A stretch of 64,000 bases of DNA, taken from NCBI GenBank assembly GCA_018971025.1, contig JAGWVE010000002.1:1-64000 (forward strand), read 5' to 3'. This DNA is from Bacteroidota bacterium (lineage in GTDB: Bacteria; Bacteroidota; Bacteroidia; Chitinophagales; Chitinophagaceae). A program made the position numbers and the translations under genes. Within the stretch, counting starts at the first letter, position 1, and each line of letters opens with the position of its first letter. The notes under the pieces are model-generated. The model was not told the DNA's origin and made no database searches. It worked only from the letters and a program-made list of their open reading frames with translations. Below, in pieces: positions 27,846 through 37,793 of this stretch.

Positions 27846-30116
27846 CTATTTTACCCTTAGTGTTACAATGGCTCCTTTTTTACATTCAAAACAAAGCATA
27901 TTCCTTTGATCTGGTTTTTTTTGTGTCGCACTTTGGGCACTAACCACATACTTGTTATTTACATCAAATGGATTTTGCAAAAGTAAAGTGCCATCTTTTT
28001 CTGCCTTGATGGTTACTGTTTTTACTTGACCATTTTCTTTTTTTGCACTCACAATAAATGCGCCTTCTGTTCTAAGTTTATCAAACGAAACGTTTTTCCA
28101 ACTTGCAGGCACTGCTGGAAATATTTGCACATACCCCTGATAAGATTGTAACAACATTTCTTGAACACCAGACGCAAAAGCAAAATTTCCTTCGAGGGTA
28201 AAAGGGCGATAGGTAAAAGTAGAATATCCCTCTTTTGTTTGGTCTCCATTTAAATGAAAACTATTGCCTGCGCAAAATGCTTTTGCAAAAATATTAAGCG
28301 CTTTTTGCGCCCCTTCACCATCCGCAACACGGGCTTTTAAATTACCCAGCCAAGCATACGAATAGCCGCACCAATTTGCTGGTCCAATTTTATCCAATAA
28401 ATCAATGGTAGCCTTCATTACAGGCCTGTCTACCTCGTTTTTCCACTGGTACAACCCTAATGGAAAAATAGCCATGGCATGTGAAAAATGACGGTGTGAA
28501 CTTTCATAGGCATGCCCCTTGGCAAACATCAATTCATTTTTTGTAGAAAGGGCAAAAGATTCAAATTGTGCTCGTATTTTTTGATAGTGTGATGCGTTTG
28601 TTTGATCCCCTGCAGCAACAGCCATTTCTCCAGCTTTTTCAAACACATATTTCATCAAAGACAAATCATAATTGGTAGAAGTTGTAAACCATGCATCTCT
28701 GCTATTGTCATGAATTTCTGGACTAGAACTTAATGGAAGTACTCTATGTCCATTTGCATCGATACGCGTTATGTTTTCTAAATAAGTAGCAACATCTTTA
28801 AACCACGGATAGGCTTTTGTTTTTAAAAAGTTTTCGTCCATGCTATATTTCCACTGCCAGTAAAAATGTTGCGCGAGCCATGCACCAGCAGTAGGTGATA
28901 AAGCATATTGTATCCAACCACCCATTTCTGTTCCATCCAGTGTGGTCACGCCAGGCACGTTCAGCCCCTTCACTTTAAAATACAATTCGGTATAACGTTT
29001 GTAATTATTTTTATTGGCGTTTAAATAATCCGTAAACACACTCGACTCTTCTAAATGATTGGCAGTGTACCCTGGCCAATAACTCATTTGTGTATTTAGG
29101 TCATGATGAAAATCTCCTTTCCATGGTGGAAGCCTTCCATTGTCGGCAGTCCAAATGGCCTGTAAAGAAATTGGTGGCGCCCCTTTACGTGAAGTAGCAC
29201 CAAATTTATATTGTTCTAAATACCACTGCTTATTAATGATCGTATCAGGCACTTCAATGCTAGATCTAGACCAGTAATTTTTCCACCAATTAGCGTGCGC
29301 AGCAAATTGAACCGCATATGCATGAGGTCCTGCATCATTGTAGGTCTTGCTATCCTCTCCTTTTGCTATAATAGTCCAAACCCCTTCTAGCGCATGGGCT
29401 TTGGTATACCACCACTTTACTTTAACCGTGTAATAAAAACCACCCCATCCTTTTTGCTTGTAAACTATTTCATGTGGCATGCGTGCTACAATCCCTTGTT
29501 CATAACCAAGCCTCGACAAATCATCTCCACCAACTACATCCCCACCAGCACTCGCTTTCCCGCCATATGCGGGTGCTATTAATTGTAGCGCAATACTATC
29601 TTTACTATTTGAAAAAGAAAACCATCCTAGCTGCTGGTTTGCATCTACAAAGGTTTTGAGTTCCGCCCCAGATGCCCAGGTAACAGTACACAAAGCATTT
29701 GATATATCTAAATTGGCACTTACTACTTTACCGAAACCTGAGGTATTAAACTCCAAAGCAGCACCAGGTATTTTACTAGGTGCCGGCTCCCTATCATAAG
29801 GGGCATCAAAATATTTTTGTACCGCAGCATAATTGTTTTTTTGATACTGCTCTTCTACCCAAGCAAAACTAAATTCGTTGCGGTGCAAATCTTTCATGGG
29901 CCGCTCGTCCCAAAGCGTAGCGCAGTCCAATGAAAATCGTAAATGATCATTTTTTTGCCATACCATGGCACCTAGCATGCCATTACCAAGCGGTAGTGAC
30001 TCATCCCATCTTGTAGGTAAACTAGAAAATATAAGATTGCTTTTTTGTAATTGTGCATTCAACGAACTTACGAGTAGAAGCATTGATAATGTAAAGGAGA
30101 GAGGATAAAGGCGCAT
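27846..30116 (-). CDS. Secreted alpha-L-fucosidase-like glycoside hydrolase (GH95)
   Basis: 756 residues with a signal peptide (LYPLSFTLSMLLLVSSLNA). The N-terminal beta domain opens IFSSLPTRWDESLPLGNGMLGAMVW, the GH95 signature. The (alpha/alpha)6 barrel contains HHDLNTQMSYWPGYTANHLEES, where the family's substrate-binding Asn residues lie. SSSPEIHDNS corresponds to the PSxSPEN region with the acidic residue, and HRHFSHAMAIFPLGLYQW matches the family. Likely hydrolysis of alpha-1,2-L-fucosyl (or galactosyl) linkages in the periplasm. It is divergent from a GH29 fucosidase, so the two probably act on the same fucosylated glycan. Confidence 0.88.
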   Translation of the reverse strand: MRLYPLSFTLSMLLLVSSLNAQLQKSNLIFSSLPTRWDESLPLGNGMLGAMVWQKNDHLRFSLDCATLWDERPMKDLHRNEFSFAWVEEQYQKNNYAAVQKYFDAPYDREPAPSKIPGAALEFNTSGFGKVVSANLDISNALCTVTWASGAELKTFVDANQQLGWFSFSNSKDSIALQLIAPAYGGKASAGGDVVGGDDLSRLGYEQGIVARMPHEIVYKQKGWGGFYYTVKVKWWYTKAHALEGVWTIIAKGEDSKTYNDAGPHAYAVQFAAHANWWKNYWSRSSIEVPDTIINKQWYLEQYKFGATSRKGAPPISLQAIWTADNGRLPPWKGDFHHDLNTQMSYWPGYTANHLEESSVFTDYLNANKNNYKRYTELYFKVKGLNVPGVTTLDGTEMGGWIQYALSPTAGAWLAQHFYWQWKYSMDENFLKTKAYPWFKDVATYLENITRIDANGHRVLPLSSSPEIHDNSRDAWFTTSTNYDLSLMKYVFEKAGEMAVAAGDQTNASHYQKIRAQFESFALSTKNELMFAKGHAYESSHRHFSHAMAIFPLGLYQWKNEVDRPVMKATIDLLDKIGPANWCGYSYAWLGNLKARVADGEGAQKALNIFAKAFCAGNSFHLNGDQTKEGYSTFTYRPFTLEGNFAFASGVQEMLLQSYQGYVQIFPAVPASWKNVSFDKLRTEGAFIVSAKKENGQVKTVTIKAEKDGTLLLQNPFDVNNKYVVSAQSATQKKPDQRNMLCFECKKGAIVTLRVK

Positions 30117-30261
30117 ATAACTAGATTGGGTTAAAATAATAGCAGGAACAATTCAAATAGATTCGAATTGAATATCAAACAATAAGATAAAAATATTTTT
30201 TTAAATAAAGTGTGGTGGCGATAAAAAATAGTCGATTTTTAATACCATAAACAAATCAACC

Positions 30262-31611
30262 ATGAAACGTTTTTCAAAAACTGTTGCCGCTTTTATTGCG
30301 GCACTTCTTTGTACCACATTTGCAATAACCACGAGTGCACAAAGCAAAATTAACCAAGATAGTATTGCAAAAAAAATGGGTTGGTTTGAAGATGCAAAAC
30401 TTGGCATTTTTATTCATTACGGTATTTATGCAGTCAATGACGTTTCAGAAAGCTGGAGTTTTCACAATAAGCAAGTAACCTGGCCAGCATATATGAGCCA
30501 ACTTAGTGGATTTACGGCTAGCAAATACGACCCTACTGCTTGGGCTAATTTATTTAAAGAAGCAGGTGCACGTTATACGGTTATCACCACCAAACACCAC
30601 GACGGCGTGGCATTATGGGATACCAAAGAAAAACATTATGACGTCATTAGAAATACGCCTGCTAAAAGAGATTTGATAGAACCACTCGTACTTGCTCTTC
30701 GTAAAAATGATATTAAAGTAGGTGCTTATTTTTCACTCATAGATTGGAGCCATCCTGATTATCCTGGATTTTTAAAAGACAGTAGCAGGTATAAAGTAGC
30801 GAACGATTCTGCACGCTGGAAAAGATTCCAAGGATTTTTTCAAAATCAATTAACAGAACTTTCTACAAAATTCAACCCCGATTTATGGTGGTTTGATGGT
30901 GATTGGGAACATAGTGCCGAGGAGTGGGAAAGCAGCAAAGTGAGAGCCAATTTACTTGCTAGAAACCCTGGGACCATTATCAATGGGCGCTTACAAGGCT
31001 ATGGCGATTATGAAACACCAGAGCAAAATTTTCCGGTGGTAAGACCTGGTTTTAAGTGGTGGGAACTTTGTATGACCACCAATGACAACTGGGGATATAG
31101 AAAATCTGATACGCACTGGAAAACGCCTTATGAAATCATTTCAATATTTGTGGACGCTGTTTCTAACGGTGGAAATTTATTATTAGACATTGGTCCAAAA
31201 CCAGATGGTACCATTCCAGACGAACAAGTAAATATTTTAAAAGAACTTGGCAAGTGGAACCGCAAACATGGTGAAGCAATTTTTGGCACCATTGGCGGCA
31301 TTCCCCAAGGTCACTTTTATGGCCCTACTACTTTATCTAAAGACTCTACAACTCTATACTTATTCTTACATGGTAAAACTAGTGGCCCTGTAATGGTAAA
31401 AGGACTCGACAATAAAATTAAATCGGTAGAAGTACTTGGCAACGGCACAAAACTTACCTCCAAAATTGTAGGTAAAATATCGTGGAGTCCGGTACCAGGT
31501 TTAGTATTTATAGATGTACCTGCCAATACCTTAGACACTTATATCACCGTTCTTAAAGTAACCTTAGATAAACCCGTAAAGCTTTACAGAGGCAAGGGTG
31601 GACTTGGCTAG
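30262..31611 (+). CDS. Secreted alpha-L-fucosidase (GH29)
   Basis: 449 residues with a signal peptide (VAAFIAALLCTTFAITTSAQS). The (beta/alpha)8 fold opens KLGIFIHYGIYAVNDVSESW. TTKHHDGVALWDTK carries the His pair of the active site, and the catalytic nucleophile Asp is expected in DLWWFDGDWE. GGNLLLDIGPKPDGTIP is the usual strand near the acid/base region. A short C-terminal beta domain follows. It is divergent from the GH95 gene with 145 bp between starts; its stop overlaps the convergent GLPGLI gene stop in the shared tetranucleotide CTAG. Confidence 0.94.
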   Translation: MKRFSKTVAAFIAALLCTTFAITTSAQSKINQDSIAKKMGWFEDAKLGIFIHYGIYAVNDVSESWSFHNKQVTWPAYMSQLSGFTASKYDPTAWANLFKEAGARYTVITTKHHDGVALWDTKEKHYDVIRNTPAKRDLIEPLVLALRKNDIKVGAYFSLIDWSHPDYPGFLKDSSRYKVANDSARWKRFQGFFQNQLTELSTKFNPDLWWFDGDWEHSAEEWESSKVRANLLARNPGTIINGRLQGYGDYETPEQNFPVVRPGFKWWELCMTTNDNWGYRKSDTHWKTPYEIISIFVDAVSNGGNLLLDIGPKPDGTIPDEQVNILKELGKWNRKHGEAIFGTIGGIPQGHFYGPTTLSKDSTTLYLFLHGKTSGPVMVKGLDNKIKSVEVLGNGTKLTSKIVGKISWSPVPGLVFIDVPANTLDTYITVLKVTLDKPVKLYRGKGGLG

Positions 31612-32354
31612 AGCTTTAAAAACCACAAAATAGCTGCAGCTTCTTTACCCCAGTCTTTGGTAACTTTTACTAGATCTGTATCTAATTGCTTATAGGTTGT
31701 TTTTATTGGCTTACTTATTTTAGGCTCTACATACGCGGGGCCTTGTTGCACCGATAAACTAGTAGCAAATATGGTAGTGCCTAAACGCGGTACTGCAATG
31801 CCTAAAATCATACCAGGTAGTCCGTTAAAATTTTCGGGACCGGCTTGTACTGGAATCTGATCGGTGTAAAAAGCAACCACCACAACCGAGTCACAAATTT
31901 TAGTAACCGCTTTTTTACATTCAAAACCTGCTATATCTCTAACCTCACCGGTTATTTTCCAGTCGTATTTTGCAAGACTGTCATTGACTAAATAGACGGT
32001 CTCAAAAACACTTGTCGCACTTGTAACCGTACCAGACTCGTGCTTCTGATGCACATAATTTGTTTCGGTAGGTTTAAAAATCATATTGATGTACTTGTTG
32101 TCAGCATTTTCTTTAGTCAAAAAATAAAAACTCTCCTTATTATTAAACTGAAGCGTATAGTTATCGGCTACCACTTTTGGAAACTGCTTTTTAAGTTCTT
32201 CCATCCAAACATTGTCTTCCGCCTCTGCATTTATAAGCGCAGCAAACTGGCTTATGCGGCGCTCGTAGGTAATAGAGCCGGTGCTAATAAAATTAACCTG
32301 TGCCGCACTTGTGCCAACAATAAAAGTTAAAATAACGATGTATAGTATTCTCAT
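31608..32354 (-). CDS. GLPGLI-family secreted protein
   Basis: 248 residues with a signal peptide (LYIVILTFIVGTSAAQ). The name-giving motif appears as FNGLPGMILGI (about residue 170). GEVRDIAGFECKKAVTKI and VVVAFYTDQIPVQAGPENF are also family patterns. Proteins of this family are of unknown role and often sit beside OMP_b-brl-type outer-membrane proteins. Here one lies 26 bp upstream on the same strand, so the two likely work as a pair at the outer membrane. Confidence 0.88.
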   Translation of the reverse strand: MRILYIVILTFIVGTSAAQVNFISTGSITYERRISQFAALINAEAEDNVWMEELKKQFPKVVADNYTLQFNNKESFYFLTKENADNKYINMIFKPTETNYVHQKHESGTVTSATSVFETVYLVNDSLAKYDWKITGEVRDIAGFECKKAVTKICDSVVVVAFYTDQIPVQAGPENFNGLPGMILGIAVPRLGTTIFATSLSVQQGPAYVEPKISKPIKTTYKQLDTDLVKVTKDWGKEAAAILWFLKL

Positions 32355-32380
32355 GATAGTGTATTAAGTTTTAAACTGTA

Positions 32381-35164
32381 TTAGAAGCCCATAGACATAG
32401 GTTTCCCATTTTTTGAAAAGTTATAGATGATGCTAAATAATGCATATCGTCTAATGCCATTATTGGTGGTTTCAGAAATAAAATTACTCGAGATGTTTCT
32501 GTCCACAAATTGGTTCTGATTGAATACATCATATACCATAAGCTTTGCTTCCCACTTGTCATTTTTAGATATCACTTTGCGCAAAGACGGGTGCACTAAA
32601 TAAATATTACGTTGACTAGGGAAGGCCGCAGACTTCTGATACACGGTAATATCTGTGCTTAGATCTATATAAAACTTCGCTTTTTTAAACTTGAATTGAA
32701 AATTTGAATTGTTGTTGTAACTCCAGTAGTTGGTAGAAGCACCTGGCCTAATACTAGAAACGGTTTTATTGTTAGATGCTGTAAAACTACTCCAAAAGTT
32801 TACTTTTTTATCACCCCAATATGAAAGCTGCATGCCTAAACGAGTAGAAGTGTTGTCGTTGGTATTTTTGATGCCATTGACAATATTATTGTACCTGCCG
32901 CCATTAATGCCCGTATTCACTCCAAAATTAATACCCTTATAGAGTTCAAAATCATAATAAAAACCAGCGCCATAATTGTAATTGCCATCTACGTTTATGT
33001 ATTGGTTAATAGATTTACCAAACGCATCAATAGTTGAAGCCGTAGCAATGGCATCATTGGTGTTAGAAAAACTTCCACTAAACTGTATATACTTGCTTTT
33101 CATTACTTTAAAACTATTAAAGTTGAATGAAAATTTATTTGTGAACGATTGTCTTAAATTAGCATTACCCACAGATATATTAAGTGGATCTGTATTGTCA
33201 ATAATAGGTTGTATTTGAAGTAGTGTGGGATTTTGAGTTGTTCCCAAATAACTTAACACAAACTTTTTTTGCTGCTTGGGTGTAAAATTAAATGTAGCGG
33301 ATGGAATAAAATTGGTAAAACGTACTGTCCTACTTGCATTTGTGGCATAGTCAAATAAACTATAAGAAGCAGCGCCTATTCCGGTTCCAATATTAAAATT
33401 TACTTTTTTAACAGCATAACGGTAGCTAATGTTTCCGCTATTATTCACTGTATTAAATTTAAAATGGTTACTTAAGCTATCCACCTTAATTTGTTGTTGT
33501 CCAGCTTTGGCGTCAAATGTATTTCGTTCCGAATTATTCCCCGCTATCCCTATTTTATAATTCAATATTAAAAAAGAATTTTTACCCAGTGGCTCTGTGT
33601 AAACGCCATTAATGCTAGTAGCAGAAGTAACCTGCGCCAACTCTTTATTTTGCGCAATGGTTTCACTTTTAACAACAACATTAGATGCACCAAAATAATC
33701 GTTATGCGCATTTAATAAACCTGATTGCGCTTTATCGCCAAAATTAAAATCAGAATTTACAGAAATGGTTCGGCCTTTTTTTGCAAAACGTAGGCGGTAG
33801 CTTAGTGAACCGCTTAAAGTTTTATCAGTAGTGTTATTACTTGTAGTGCGAGCTGTACCGTTAAGCTGCGCGCCTGTTTCAGGAATATAAGATCCGCCAC
33901 TAAAGCTGTTGGTATTTTCTGAAACTACACTTGCTGCCTTTAAGGTTAATTTAAATAGTCCGGTACTATCTGTACCCCACTGATCGGTGGTATTAAGTTT
34001 GTATTTCTTTTTTTCGGAGCGTTGTGTGCTTTGTGTATTGTTTACAATAGAGTTGGTAGGTAAAATAGTTTTGCTATAGGAACCTGTAATGCCATTCACA
34101 AGTAACCGGTTGTATTGTGCACTCGTATTTACTGAACCTTTTTCAAACTTATTACTAAAGGTAGCACCAGCTGATTGTTGGTTTGGAAACCCAGTAGAGC
34201 CGCCTTCGTCGCCATCGCCACTTGTGGTCATAATCATTGACATTCCGCCATCCCCAAATTCAGTAATCATACCGCTACCGTCGCCATAATTTTGCGCTTC
34301 GTCCCAATTTAAATTATCAAATTTGGTATTGTCGGTGGTCACATAACCGGCAATTTTTCTTTTCCCTTTAAATGCATTGGTCATTAATTTACCATTACCA
34401 AACTGGTTAAAGTTGCTTCCAGCTTCAGCTTTACCAAAGTATCCATTTTTTTTATCTTCCTTTAATTGAAGGTTTATGGTTTTAGATTTTTGTCCATCAT
34501 CAATGCCGGTAAAAACAGCCTGATCCGATTTTTTATCAAATACCTGTACTTTATCAACCACATCTGCTCTTAAATTTTTTGTAACTACCGCTGGGTCGTC
34601 ACTGAAAAACTCTTCGCCATCCACAAGTACCTTATTTACTTTTTCGCCCTGTGCCGTAATTTCTCCTTTTGCATTTACTTGTATACCCGGCATCTTTTTT
34701 AAGAGCTCTTGTACATCGGCATTGGGTGTTACATAAAAACTATCGGCTTTATATTCTGTGGTATCACCCTTTACTCGAATGGCAGACACCGTATTTTTTA
34801 CAATTACTTCTTTTAATAAATGCGCTTTGGTATCAAGAGCAATAGTAAGGGTTGAAGGCTCAGAACTAAGCATGAGCTTGTCCGTAAAATCGGCGTATTG
34901 CGGATAACTTACCATGATAATGTAATTACCAGCCGGAATATTTGAAACGGCAAACGTTCCTTTACTCGAAGTTCTTACTGTTTTAACAAGTACAGAGTCT
35001 TTGGCTCTTAATATGTTTACCGAAGCCATTGCCAAAGGCTTTTTTTCGGTGGTATCGTTTACTGTTCCACTAAGCGTGGTAAGCTGTGCAAAAGAAGTCA
35101 ATGAAAACAAAAACGCAAAAAAGGTAATAGAAAGGCGTTTTTTTTCTTTAAAAAATGAATACAT
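32381..35164 (-). CDS. TonB-receptor-like outer-membrane beta-barrel protein (OMP_b-brl_3)
   Basis: About 927 residues from the ATG at 35164. The signal peptide core is LSITFFAFLFSLTSFAQ. A CarboxypepD_reg-like domain follows (LSGTVNDTTEKKPLAMASVNILR...AGNYIIMVSYPQY), then a plug-like segment (NADVQELLKKMPGIQVNAKGEI, KVLVDGEEFFSDDPAVVTKNLRADVVDKVQVF) and a long beta-barrel rich in Asn/Ser/Gly strands. There is no SusD-like partner nearby, so it is not a SusC. In-frame starts at 35191 and 35230 exist; 35164 leaves the tightest signal peptide. It pairs with the downstream GLPGLI gene. Confidence 0.85.
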   Translation of the reverse strand: MYSFFKEKKRLSITFFAFLFSLTSFAQLTTLSGTVNDTTEKKPLAMASVNILRAKDSVLVKTVRTSSKGTFAVSNIPAGNYIIMVSYPQYADFTDKLMLSSEPSTLTIALDTKAHLLKEVIVKNTVSAIRVKGDTTEYKADSFYVTPNADVQELLKKMPGIQVNAKGEITAQGEKVNKVLVDGEEFFSDDPAVVTKNLRADVVDKVQVFDKKSDQAVFTGIDDGQKSKTINLQLKEDKKNGYFGKAEAGSNFNQFGNGKLMTNAFKGKRKIAGYVTTDNTKFDNLNWDEAQNYGDGSGMITEFGDGGMSMIMTTSGDGDEGGSTGFPNQQSAGATFSNKFEKGSVNTSAQYNRLLVNGITGSYSKTILPTNSIVNNTQSTQRSEKKKYKLNTTDQWGTDSTGLFKLTLKAASVVSENTNSFSGGSYIPETGAQLNGTARTTSNNTTDKTLSGSLSYRLRFAKKGRTISVNSDFNFGDKAQSGLLNAHNDYFGASNVVVKSETIAQNKELAQVTSATSINGVYTEPLGKNSFLILNYKIGIAGNNSERNTFDAKAGQQQIKVDSLSNHFKFNTVNNSGNISYRYAVKKVNFNIGTGIGAASYSLFDYATNASRTVRFTNFIPSATFNFTPKQQKKFVLSYLGTTQNPTLLQIQPIIDNTDPLNISVGNANLRQSFTNKFSFNFNSFKVMKSKYIQFSGSFSNTNDAIATASTIDAFGKSINQYINVDGNYNYGAGFYYDFELYKGINFGVNTGINGGRYNNIVNGIKNTNDNTSTRLGMQLSYWGDKKVNFWSSFTASNNKTVSSIRPGASTNYWSYNNNSNFQFKFKKAKFYIDLSTDITVYQKSAAFPSQRNIYLVHPSLRKVISKNDKWEAKLMVYDVFNQNQFVDRNISSNFISETTNNGIRRYALFSIIYNFSKNGKPMSMGF

Positions 35165-35292
35165 GCAGTTTGTTTGGTTCTTAAGAGACATTATTTGTGA
35201 AATTCCACACGAAAGTATCATGTGCATCACAAAGTATACGCAAACAAGCTGTTAAAATAGACAAGCGGTAAATTAATGCCATTAGTGGCACC

Positions 35293-36492
35293 TTATTTCA
35301 AGTACCAATCTTTATAACGCGTTAAGGCTTCTATAAAATAATAATCAGCGTAGGTTAAAGGGGCATCAACTTCAGATTTATGTGGTAATGACCCAACACT
35401 GTGCATGAGTAAAAATCCACCATTTTCTCCAAGCTTTGCCCTATATGCTGGAGAAGATAAAGACTGTAAAATCGTTTCTGCCGTTTGTATATATTCTTTT
35501 TTTTCTGCACCACTTGTAAATTGTCCAAGTTCTAAAAGTGCAGATGCCATTATCGCCCCACTTGACGCATCACGTGGCACATTGGGTATACCAGGAGCAT
35601 CAAAATCCCAATACGGTATTTTATCTGAAGGAAGATTAGGATTTGACAATATAAAGTGAGCAATTTTTTTAGCTTGACTTAAGTAAGCAGGATTTTTTGT
35701 AAATCGGTACATCATGGTATATCCGTAAAGTCCCCATGTTTGACCTCTCGACCATGCCGAAGAATCTGCAGCACCCTGCCAAGTAATTTTTTTAAGTACA
35801 GTAGCCGTATTCAAATCCCAGTCTACTACATGATAAGAACTATTGTCAGGTCTAAATTGATTGGCAATGGTAGTATTGGCGTGGGTTACAGCAATTTCTT
35901 TAAAAATAGGATCTCCGCCATGATCACTTACCCAGTGTAGTAATTCTAAATTCATCATGTTATCAATAATAACTGGACATTTTAAAATATCCCTACTATT
36001 CCATGATTGAATAGACTTAATAGCGGGTCTATAACGTGTAGACAATGACTTTGCAGCAATGGTTACAACATCTTTGTACGCGGGGTTGTTGGTGTATTTA
36101 TAAGCCGTACCAAAACTACAAAACATCATAAATCCTAAATCGTGGTTGCCGGTATAATATTTTTCTTTTTCTAAAATCGCGAGTCTTTGTTCAGCTTCTT
36201 TTTTAATGGCTTCATCTTTAGTATATGCATACAAGTACCACAAGGTTCCTGGATAAAATCCACTACACCACCATTTCGTATCACTCGTAACTGATTTACC
36301 TGTTGCTGCCACATAACTACGAGGCATTACAGAATCGGGTGTGTTTGCTTTTAAATACTGATATTGTTTAGCAGCGAACGTAAAGTTGTCTTGAATGAGC
36401 GCTTTCATTTTATTTTTTAATGAAGCAGTTTGCGCAAAACTCATTTGAGCAGCCACAACCAAAAGCACGAAACCAACAATGTATTTTTTCAT
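35293..36492 (-). CDS. Secreted unsaturated glucuronyl hydrolase-like enzyme (GH88)
   Basis: 399 residues with a signal peptide (VGFVLLVVAAQMSFAQ). The (alpha/alpha)6 barrel has family segments TGNHDLGFMMFCSFGTAYKYT (first catalytic Asp), VIIDNMMNLELLHWVSDHGG (second Asp) and WSRGQTWGLYGYTMMYRFTKNP. It removes the 4,5-unsaturated uronic acid left on oligosaccharides by polysaccharide lyases, fitting the upstream heparinase-like lyase. Last gene of the xylB-xylA-galK-lyase-DUF2264-GH88 run, 25 bp after DUF2264. Confidence 0.88.
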   Translation of the reverse strand: MKKYIVGFVLLVVAAQMSFAQTASLKNKMKALIQDNFTFAAKQYQYLKANTPDSVMPRSYVAATGKSVTSDTKWWCSGFYPGTLWYLYAYTKDEAIKKEAEQRLAILEKEKYYTGNHDLGFMMFCSFGTAYKYTNNPAYKDVVTIAAKSLSTRYRPAIKSIQSWNSRDILKCPVIIDNMMNLELLHWVSDHGGDPIFKEIAVTHANTTIANQFRPDNSSYHVVDWDLNTATVLKKITWQGAADSSAWSRGQTWGLYGYTMMYRFTKNPAYLSQAKKIAHFILSNPNLPSDKIPYWDFDAPGIPNVPRDASSGAIMASALLELGQFTSGAEKKEYIQTAETILQSLSSPAYRAKLGENGGFLLMHSVGSLPHKSEVDAPLTYADYYFIEALTRYKDWYLK

Positions 36493-36517
36493 TTCAGTAT
36501 TTTTATAAAACTTAAAG

Positions 36518-37789
36518 TTAATAATCTACGGCGTAATCTTTAGGAAATACTTCTCCATTCCATGCTCTTTTTTGGGTCCAACTTGTAGGTGCAGCCGTCC
36601 AAAATTCATGATTGGCAGGAAGCCCTAGCGGCATAAAAGCAAATGAGGCTAAATACATGCTTCCCGTATTTGAATAATAATCTGCAATATTTGATTGATT
36701 GGCACCCACAAATCCTAATGTTAGTAGTCCATTTGAATTAAATGTTTCATTGATAAACACCCGCTTCAATACAGCCGTTAATGCAGGCCTAACTTGTGAT
36801 GGCAGCACACCTGCTGGTAAATTATTTTCCAGCGCAAGCATTGCGAGTGGCCAAAAAGCGCCTACCCTGTAAGTAGATGATCTTCCAAATACAGGAAATG
36901 TTCCTTCTGGAGAAATAAAACGTTCTTGAAAAGAAGCGTAACGCTGCATACGTTTATAGGCGATGTCTAGCTCCGCTTGTGTTCTTCGACCCTTTGCAAC
37001 GTTTACCCTAAGAACAGTTACTAACATAGGCTGAATCACAAATCCGTTGTAATGATCAAAATGGAATTTAACGCCATCACTATACCAACCATCTCCCACA
37101 TACCAACCTATAATTTTATCAATGCCTGTATCAATACGCGCTGCATCAAAAGACGCATCAACATAGAGTAAAAATGTTTCAATAATGGCAGCAAATAAAA
37201 CCCAGTTGTTATTAGGGGGTTTAATGGCACGAAGTTTTGTAAACTCAGTTATAAAACGCTCTTTGGTTTGACTGCTTAATGGTTCCCACAATGCTGCTGG
37301 GGCCAATAATAATGCCTGTGCTAGAAATGCAGCATCTACAAGTGGCTGTGACACTTTTGGCGAACCCCAATACAAATAATCTGGACTTTCAGGATCTACA
37401 GCATTTGATAAAGATGCATGAATTTGACTCCTCATTTTTAATCGAATGCGTCCTTCTTCGGTATCATCATCCGGTAGTGACACAAACGGTGCAAGCCCAA
37501 CAATTAAACGACCAATAGCTTCCATATATGCCACTTCTTTATTGCGGCTATCCCAGGCAGGACTGTAATCCATGGGCATATTTTTTTTGAGTTCCCCTTT
37601 ACTCATAGATGACAATATGGGCGATGCCATTTTATCTAGCAGCTTCACCCAATACATACGGTCTTTAGCACCAGTAGGCAAATTGGTATTGGATTCGCTT
37701 ACGCCTGCTGCAGTTGCACTTACAACAGGTGCTAAACCAACAAAACTCAAAATAGACGAGAGTTGTATAAAATTTCTTCTTTTCATCAT
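36518..37789 (-). CDS. Exported DUF2264 protein with a Tat-like signal
   Basis: 423 residues. The N-terminus MMKRRNFIQLSSILSFVGLA resembles a twin-arginine signal (RRNFIQ) with a hydrophobic core and an ATA-like cleavage region. The rest matches DUF2264: DRMYWVKLLDKMASPILSSM, GWYVGDGWYSDGVKFHFDHYNGFVIQPML, SFQERFISPEGTFPVFGRSSTYRVGAFWPLAMLAL. These proteins are predicted (alpha/alpha)6-toroid proteins often near polysaccharide lyases; the reaction is not established. It lies 4 bp after the heparinase-like gene, so a role in uronate-glycan breakdown is inferred. Confidence 0.82.
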   Translation of the reverse strand: MMKRRNFIQLSSILSFVGLAPVVSATAAGVSESNTNLPTGAKDRMYWVKLLDKMASPILSSMSKGELKKNMPMDYSPAWDSRNKEVAYMEAIGRLIVGLAPFVSLPDDDTEEGRIRLKMRSQIHASLSNAVDPESPDYLYWGSPKVSQPLVDAAFLAQALLLAPAALWEPLSSQTKERFITEFTKLRAIKPPNNNWVLFAAIIETFLLYVDASFDAARIDTGIDKIIGWYVGDGWYSDGVKFHFDHYNGFVIQPMLVTVLRVNVAKGRRTQAELDIAYKRMQRYASFQERFISPEGTFPVFGRSSTYRVGAFWPLAMLALENNLPAGVLPSQVRPALTAVLKRVFINETFNSNGLLTLGFVGANQSNIADYYSNTGSMYLASFAFMPLGLPANHEFWTAAPTSWTQKRAWNGEVFPKDYAVDY

Positions 37790-37793
37790 TGTA

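Noticed and set aside
32381-35164. SusC of a polysaccharide utilisation locus
   Set aside because: No SusD gene is adjacent and the plug and barrel look like OMP_b-brl_3; the GLPGLI neighbour also argues against SusC.
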